DNA from: Oscillospiraceae bacterium
GTDB taxonomy: Bacteria; Bacillota; Clostridia; Oscillospirales; Ruminococcaceae
Direction: 5' to 3'
Length of the DNA stretch: 9,269 nucleotides
Assembly: GCA_900768735.1 (NCBI GenBank)
Contig: CAAGDZ010000077.1
Coordinates: 1 to 9,269 of the forward strand
This document shows, one piece after another, positions 6,673 to 9,269 of this stretch; position 1 is the first letter of the stretch, and each line of letters opens with the position of its first letter. Below the pieces are notes generated by a model. The model was not told the origin of the DNA. It did not search any database and saw nothing but the letters and a program-made list of their open reading frames with translations. The translations under genes and the position numbers were made by a program.

Positions 6673-6726
6673 GCAGCGTGTCGCTGCACCCATTAAGCTC
6701 GATTTATATGTCGGGCTTATTTTTTT
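6673..6726 (+). terminator. tRNA-Arg 3' hairpin and terminator
   Basis: Directly after the CCA lies a perfect hairpin, GCAGCG-TGT-CGCTGC (6673-6687), a possible processing signal. Then TAAGCTCGA pairs with TCGGGCTTA (6694-6719, one G-T pair), followed by seven T. This second hairpin is a standard intrinsic terminator for the tRNA transcript. Confidence 0.88.
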
Positions 6727-6769
6727 GTACGTTTCACCTTAATGGTGTGGATAAAAACAGCTTTTCCAT

Positions 6770-6985
6770 TTAGTCGAGTGGGACTGGCTTAATGCGACAG
6801 CCCCACTCGTTTTTTGCTGACGGTATGTATTTAAGCACATAGAACAGGTTTACAAGCGCCGCCACCGCAAAGCTGACGCTGGCAAGCACCTTGAGCGTAA
6901 ACAGACCGCATATAATAAGCGCGATGCCAAATCCGAGCGAAAGCGCGATAAACAGAATATTAAGCAGTAAAACCGGTTTTTCATA
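6770..6985 (-). CDS. Small two-helix membrane protein, unknown function
   Basis: A 71-residue ORF not assignable to a named family. After MKNRFYCLN come two hydrophobic helices, about residues 9-29 (ILFIALSLGFGIALIICG) and 32-51 (VLASVSFAVAALVNLFYVLK), then a polar tail ending RIKPVPLD. The start ATG at 6985-6983 has GGGAGG upstream and its own promoter (7018-7046), which supports it as a real gene. Codon use is like that of its neighbours, with many GCG, CTT and CTC codons. Its last 12 codons lie inside a strong palindrome that works as a terminator on the other strand, so the C-terminus may have been created by a repeat. Probably an inner-membrane protein; any function would be a guess. Confidence 0.75.
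   Translation of the reverse strand, partial: YEKPVLLLNILFIALSLGFGIALIICGLFTLKVLASVSFAVAALVNLFYVLKYIPSAKNEWGCRIKPVPLD
6775..6815 (+). terminator. Terminator hairpin overlapping the small ORF's 3' end
   Basis: CGAGTGGG (6775-6782) pairs with CCCACTCG (6802-6809), extended inward by CTG/CAG after one A-C mismatch, and followed by TTTTTT (6810-6815). It acts in the plus direction as a second barrier behind tRNA-Arg and against transcription into the minus-strand genes. Read on the minus strand it has no T-run. Confidence 0.85.
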
Positions 6986-7017
6986 ATGATATTTCCTCCC
7001 ATATTGTTATTGCTTTA

Positions 7018-7046
7018 ATTATATACCTTTCTCATTTGTTTTGCAA
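7018..7046 (-). promoter_or_regulatory. Promoter of the 71-residue membrane protein
   Basis: On the minus strand, TTGCAA (7041-7046), a 17-base spacer, then TATATT (7018-7023). The ribosome-binding site GGGAGG (6996-7001) and ATG follow. It lies just after the terminator of the DUF2798-like gene, so the two minus-strand genes are transcribed separately. Confidence 0.65.
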
Positions 7047-7085
7047 CCGGCTTTCATATCTTAATTTTGCAGCATAAAATCAAAC

Positions 7086-7131
7086 AAAAATCCCGCCCGA
7101 ACCGTAACACAATTTACGGAAAGGCGGGATT
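7086..7131 (-). terminator. Intrinsic terminator of the DUF2798-like gene
   Basis: On the minus strand AATCCCGCC (7131-7123) pairs with GGCGGGATT (7097-7089), with an inner stem CCGTAA/TTACGG (7119-7114 with 7107-7102), and is followed by TTTTTG. It lies 31 bases past the stop codon at 7162. Confidence 0.9.
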
Positions 7132-7161
7132 GCTTATCGTCGGTATTTTGCGTATTATGTA

Positions 7162-7797
7162 TTATTTAGCGGCTTTGATTTCTTCCTCGCGGATTATTAC
7201 ATCCTCGATGGCGTCGGTTTCGCTCTCGGCTTTCTTCTGCTCGACCTCGCGGCTTGCAATATCCTTTCTGAACAGGAGCTTGAACACCGTTCTTATCAGC
7301 GGCTGGATAAATAAAAGCTGTGAGAAAAACGCAAACGGGAAGTTGAAGCAAACAAGCTTTACCCAGTTAGCAAGCAGGGTCAGCAGATTAAATCCCGCAT
7401 AGTAGGGATAGTACAGCCATGCGGCGATAAAGCTCATGGCGGGGCACATAAGACCTACCGTGGCACAGATAATCGCCGTCTCAAACTGCATCGGGTGGTT
7501 CTTGCGCGGGTCGAACACCTTGCTTGCAAGCCTGAAAGAGCAGGGACTTCCCATAACAAGCTCCAGAATAAATGCAAAGCAAAATTCTACTATTACAACC
7601 GCCCATATCGGCATAAAGCAGCCGAACATATACACGCCTCCCTGTGCGTCAATAGCGGCAAGGACGCTGTTTGTGCCGTTTATCGCCATAAGCGTGTCGC
7701 CGTTTACCACATACAGGCTGTAGAAAACATAGGCGTGTACGGTGACAAGCACCGTCAGAAGGGCAAATACGGTTCTTTGAAATTGATTTCTAGGCAT
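7162..7797 (-). CDS. DUF2798-like integral membrane protein
   Basis: A 211-residue protein with four predicted helices at about 8-31, 56-81, 105-128 and 145-175, and a charged cytoplasmic-looking tail at 177-211 rich in Glu and Lys. The N-terminal MPRNQFQRTVFALLTVLVTV with HAYVFYS resembles the start of DUF2798-type proteins, which occur widely in gut Firmicutes. The family name is from recalled pattern and the function is unknown. Start: ATG at 7797 with AAGGAG (7806-7811) 8 bases upstream. Transcribed alone, from a near-consensus promoter at 7948-7976 through a structured leader, and closed by a terminator. It is divergent from a MATE efflux gene, and shared palindromes between them suggest joint control, so a link to export or envelope stress is possible but unproven. 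Confidence 0.82.
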   Translation of the reverse strand: MPRNQFQRTVFALLTVLVTVHAYVFYSLYVVNGDTLMAINGTNSVLAAIDAQGGVYMFGCFMPIWAVVIVEFCFAFILELVMGSPCSFRLASKVFDPRKNHPMQFETAIICATVGLMCPAMSFIAAWLYYPYYAGFNLLTLLANWVKLVCFNFPFAFFSQLLFIQPLIRTVFKLLFRKDIASREVEQKKAESETDAIEDVIIREEEIKAAK

Positions 7798-7831
7798 ATA
7801 AATTTCTCCTTGAGTTATTTAAAAATTGCAG

Positions 7832-7941
7832 AAAAAAGGCACACGGACATTCCGATGTAAATATGATTAAATAAGTCCCGTAATCAGATTTACATACCGA
7901 AAGGTACAACGTGTGTCGTGCATAATATTCTTCAATTTTCA
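7832..7941 (-). ncRNA. Structured leader RNA or small RNA with terminator
   Basis: Transcription from the 7948-7976 promoter gives an RNA that can form several helices. Stem A is CACACG (7915-7910) with CGUGUG (7845-7840), just before CC and a six-U run (7837-7832). Hairpin B is UACC-UUUC-GGUA (7906-7895). Hairpin C has 14 of 15 positions paired (7895-7881 with 7869-7855) and an 11-base loop. The loop's GGAC (7878-7875) can pair with GUCC (7848-7845), giving a pseudoknot. GUCC can alternatively join a local hairpin CGGA-AUG-UCCG (7854-7844) that would break stem A. Ends in a terminator 35 bases before the start codon. It could be a riboswitch-like attenuator of the DUF2798-like gene or a free small RNA. 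I could not match it to a known class. Confidence 0.55.
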
Positions 7942-7947
7942 TGCTCT

Positions 7948-7976
7948 ATTATACAGCAAATAAGCCTGTTAGTCAA
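7948..7976 (-). promoter_or_regulatory. Strong sigma-A promoter, DUF2798 side
   Basis: On the minus strand, TTGACT (7971-7976), a 17-base spacer and perfect TATAAT (7948-7953). Predicted transcription start is near 7941, about 144 bases before the start codon. Confidence 0.92.
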
Positions 7977-7979
7977 AGG

Positions 7980-7997
7980 TGATTTTGCACAAAATCA
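7980..7997. promoter_or_regulatory. Perfect 18-base palindrome, candidate operator
   Basis: TGATTTTGCACAAAATCA is a perfect inverted repeat with arms of 8 and centre CA. It lies 4 bases upstream of the -35 of the minus-strand promoter, where an activator or repressor dimer could bind. It shares its core with two other sites in this region. Confidence 0.55.
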
Positions 7998-8072
7998 GCA
8001 GCAGGAAATGCCGCATATTTTTATGTCAATTCAGCGCCGCTGATTTATAAGCGGTAAAGCCTGCCGCTTTGG

Positions 8073-8088
8073 AATTTTGTGCATAATG
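8073..8088. promoter_or_regulatory. Second, degenerate copy of the palindromic site
   Basis: AATTTTGTGCATAATG contains ATTTTGTGCATAAT, which matches the reverse complement of the 7980-7997 site (ATTTTGTGCAAAAT) at 13 of 14 positions. It lies midway between the two promoters. Confidence 0.4.
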
Positions 8089-8094
8089 TCATGC

Positions 8095-8113
8095 GCGTTT
8101 TGCATAAAAACGC
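8095..8113. promoter_or_regulatory. Third related inverted repeat
   Basis: GCGTTTT-GCATA-AAAACGC is a perfect 7-5-7 inverted repeat. Its core TTTTGCATAAAA differs by one base from TTTTGCACAAAA in the 7980-7997 site. It lies about 50 bases upstream of the MATE promoter. Confidence 0.45.
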
Positions 8114-8164
8114 CCCGTATTCAACAGTCTGCGTAGCAAACACGACGAAAAAGCGCCGCCGATA

Positions 8165-8193
8165 TTGACATTTTGCCGCGAAATTGCTAAAAT
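8165..8193 (+). promoter_or_regulatory. Sigma-A promoter of the MATE gene
   Basis: Perfect TTGACA (8165-8170), a 17-base spacer and TAAAAT (8188-8193). Predicted transcription start near 8200 gives a leader of about 78 bases before the ATG. Confidence 0.92.
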
Positions 8194-8212
8194 AAATATA
8201 TACCGAGTAGCG

Positions 8213-8249
8213 AAAGCGTAAATCCAGGAAATTGGGTTTACGCTTTTTT
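8213..8249 (+). terminator. Terminator inside the MATE leader (attenuator candidate)
   Basis: AAAGCGTAAATCC (8213-8225) pairs with GGGTTTACGCTTT (8234-8246, one G-T pair), loop AGGAAATT, and the run of T continues through 8249. It lies between the promoter and the ribosome-binding site AGGTG (8267-8271), so most transcripts would stop here unless termination is relieved. It begins only about 13 bases after the predicted transcript start. I see no clear anti-terminator stem beyond a two-pair GC-GAAA-GC hairpin at 8210-8217. Confidence 0.75.
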
Positions 8250-8277
8250 ATTTTGCTTGTAAAGAAAGGTGAATCAT

Positions 8278-9269
8278 ATGGAACAAGAGAAAGAAGTCAG
8301 CAAGCTCGGCACTCAGCCTGTCGGCAGGCTGCTGATAACTACCGGTCTGCCCATGATACTCTCAATGGTTTTGCAGGCGGTGTACAATATCGTAGACAGC
8401 GCGTTTGTATCTAATATCGAGGGGTACGGCGAGGCGGCGTTCAACGCGCTCACTCTCGCATTTCCTGTACAGATGCTGATGGTTGCGATAAGCATAGGCA
8501 CGGGCGTCGGCATGGGCGCTCTGCTCTCAAAGTCACTGGGTCAGAATGACAGCGAAAAGGTAAACTACACCGCGGGAAACGCGGAGTTCCTAGCTATGGT
8601 CATTTATGTCGTGTTTGTTCTGTTCGGCTTTTTCGGCGTGGACTTTTACCTGCACACCCAGACAGACAACGCGGAGATAATAGCTATGGCGGCGGATTAT
8701 CTTACGATATGCTGTACGATGTCGATAGGCATAGTGTTCTTCGCGGTATTTGAAAAACTGTTGCAGGCGACCGGACGCTCGCTGTTTTCTACAATCGCGC
8801 AGATGGCGGGAGCAATAACGAATATAATCCTCGACCCGATAATGATTTATGGTCTGCTCGGCTGCCCGGAGCTTGGTGTAAAGGGCGCGGCGTATGCTAC
8901 CGTAATAGGTCAGATTGTTTCCATGGCGGTAGGACTTATATTCCACATAAAGCTGAACAAAGAGGTCAAGAACGGCATCAAATATCTCAAGCCCTCGGCG
9001 AAAATCATCGGCAGGATATATTCTATCGGTCTGCCCGCGATAATTGCGCAGGCGCTTATGTCGGTAATGACCTATGGCATGAACATAATCTTAAACACCG
9101 TAAGCACCGGCTGTGTAACGGCCTACGGACTGTACTACAAGATACAGCAGTTTTTCCTGTTCGCGGCGTTCGGCATGAGAGACGCGATTACTCCGGTAAT
9201 CTCATTCGCTCATGGTATGGGCAGTAAAAAGCGCATAACCGATGGCATAAAGTACGGCATGATTTTCAC
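8278..9269 (+). CDS. MATE-family efflux transporter, 3' end cut by window
   Basis: The first 330 residues of a multidrug and toxin extrusion transporter, which exports cationic or other small molecules by Na+ or H+ antiport; family length is about 450. Visible are the helix-1 start after GRLLITTGLPMILSMVLQAV, NIVDSAFVSN (37-46), GTGVGMGALLSKSLGQND (74-91), and the strongly diagnostic TNIILDPIMIYGL block with GVKGAAYATVIGQ (181-212) closing the first six-helix half. The second half starts near 240 with the GLPAIIAQALMSVMT segment. Start ATG 8278 has AGGTG 6 bases upstream and no in-frame alternative. The substrate cannot be told from sequence. Its promoter and attenuator-like leader suggest induced expression. 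Confidence 0.93.
   Translation, partial: MEQEKEVSKLGTQPVGRLLITTGLPMILSMVLQAVYNIVDSAFVSNIEGYGEAAFNALTLAFPVQMLMVAISIGTGVGMGALLSKSLGQNDSEKVNYTAGNAEFLAMVIYVVFVLFGFFGVDFYLHTQTDNAEIIAMAADYLTICCTMSIGIVFFAVFEKLLQATGRSLFSTIAQMAGAITNIILDPIMIYGLLGCPELGVKGAAYATVIGQIVSMAVGLIFHIKLNKEVKNGIKYLKPSAKIIGRIYSIGLPAIIAQALMSVMTYGMNIILNTVSTGCVTAYGLYYKIQQFFLFAAFGMRDAITPVISFAHGMGSKKRITDGIKYGMIF

Larger units (their letters stand above)
7798..8277. other. Divergent control region, no protein gene
   Basis: These 480 bases separate two divergent genes. They hold two strong outward-facing promoters, a structured leader on each side, three related TTTTGCA-type sites, and extra inverted repeats: TCAGCG-C-CGCTGA (8031-8043) and AAGCGG/CCGCTT (8049-8069). 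Open frames here are very short and lack ribosome-binding sites. The density of inverted repeats suggests part of it may be an intergenic repeat present elsewhere in the genome. Confidence 0.7.

Noticed and set aside
6960..6985. Suspected frameshift at the start of the 71-residue membrane protein
   Set aside because: Base-by-base recount of 6958-6985 shows the frame is intact from ATG 6985 through the stop at 6770.
8039..8110. Minus-strand mini-ORF starting MQNAHDIMHKIP in the divergent region
   Set aside because: Only 24 codons, no Shine-Dalgarno, and it lies over the inverted repeats. Structure explains the bases better than coding.
8590..8946. Minus-strand open frame of 118 codons inside the MATE gene
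   Set aside because: It is antisense to conserved MATE motifs and has a low-complexity, Arg/Tyr-rich translation with no start signals.
1..9269. CRISPR array, insertion sequence or phage genes
   Set aside because: No regularly spaced direct repeats, no transposase or integrase motifs, and no phage structural genes on either strand.

Overview
The window reads as a low-to-mid GC Firmicute of class Clostridia, most likely an Oscillospiraceae/Ruminococcus-type gut anaerobe. Three things point there. The cluster order is adk-map-KOW-infA-rpmJ-rpsM-rpsK-rpsD-rpoA-rplQ, with rpsD inside the cluster; Bacillus keeps rpsD elsewhere. Adenylate kinase has a zinc-type four-cysteine LID. Shine-Dalgarno sites are strong and promoters are sigma-A type with 17-base spacers. 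Genus-level assignment is inference.

Region 1 (1-5130, + strand) is the end of the spc operon running into the alpha operon: adk (5' truncated by the window edge), map, a small KOW RNA-binding protein, infA, rpmJ, rpsM, rpsK, rpsD, rpoA and rplQ, closed by a strong terminator at 5098-5130. These genes make nucleotides, mature nascent proteins, initiate translation, build the ribosome and supply the RNA polymerase alpha subunit. Three gaps inside the operon (1784-1881, 2829-2920, 3518-3743) are rich in hairpins. The last one, 226 bases before rpoA, is the most elaborate.

Region 2 (5153-6815) holds a convergent, minus-strand carboxynorspermidine/carboxyspermidine synthase (saccharopine dehydrogenase family, polyamine synthesis). 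Its promoter diverges from that of a plus-strand tRNA-Arg(ACG) gene, which is followed by two intrinsic terminators.

Region 3 (6770-7797, - strand) holds two membrane-protein genes, each with its own promoter: a 71-residue two-helix protein whose 3' end lies inside a terminator hairpin, and a 211-residue four-helix DUF2798-like protein.

Region 4 (7798-8277) is a 480-base divergent control region between the DUF2798-like gene and a MATE-family efflux gene that runs off the right edge. Both genes have near-consensus promoters and both have terminator-containing leaders. The DUF2798-side leader can fold into a multi-hairpin RNA with a possible pseudoknot. Between the promoters are three related palindromic or near-palindromic sites with a TTTTGCA(C/T)AAAA-type core. 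This region is the best candidate in the window for undescribed regulation, but no regulator gene is visible and nothing here proves a new system.
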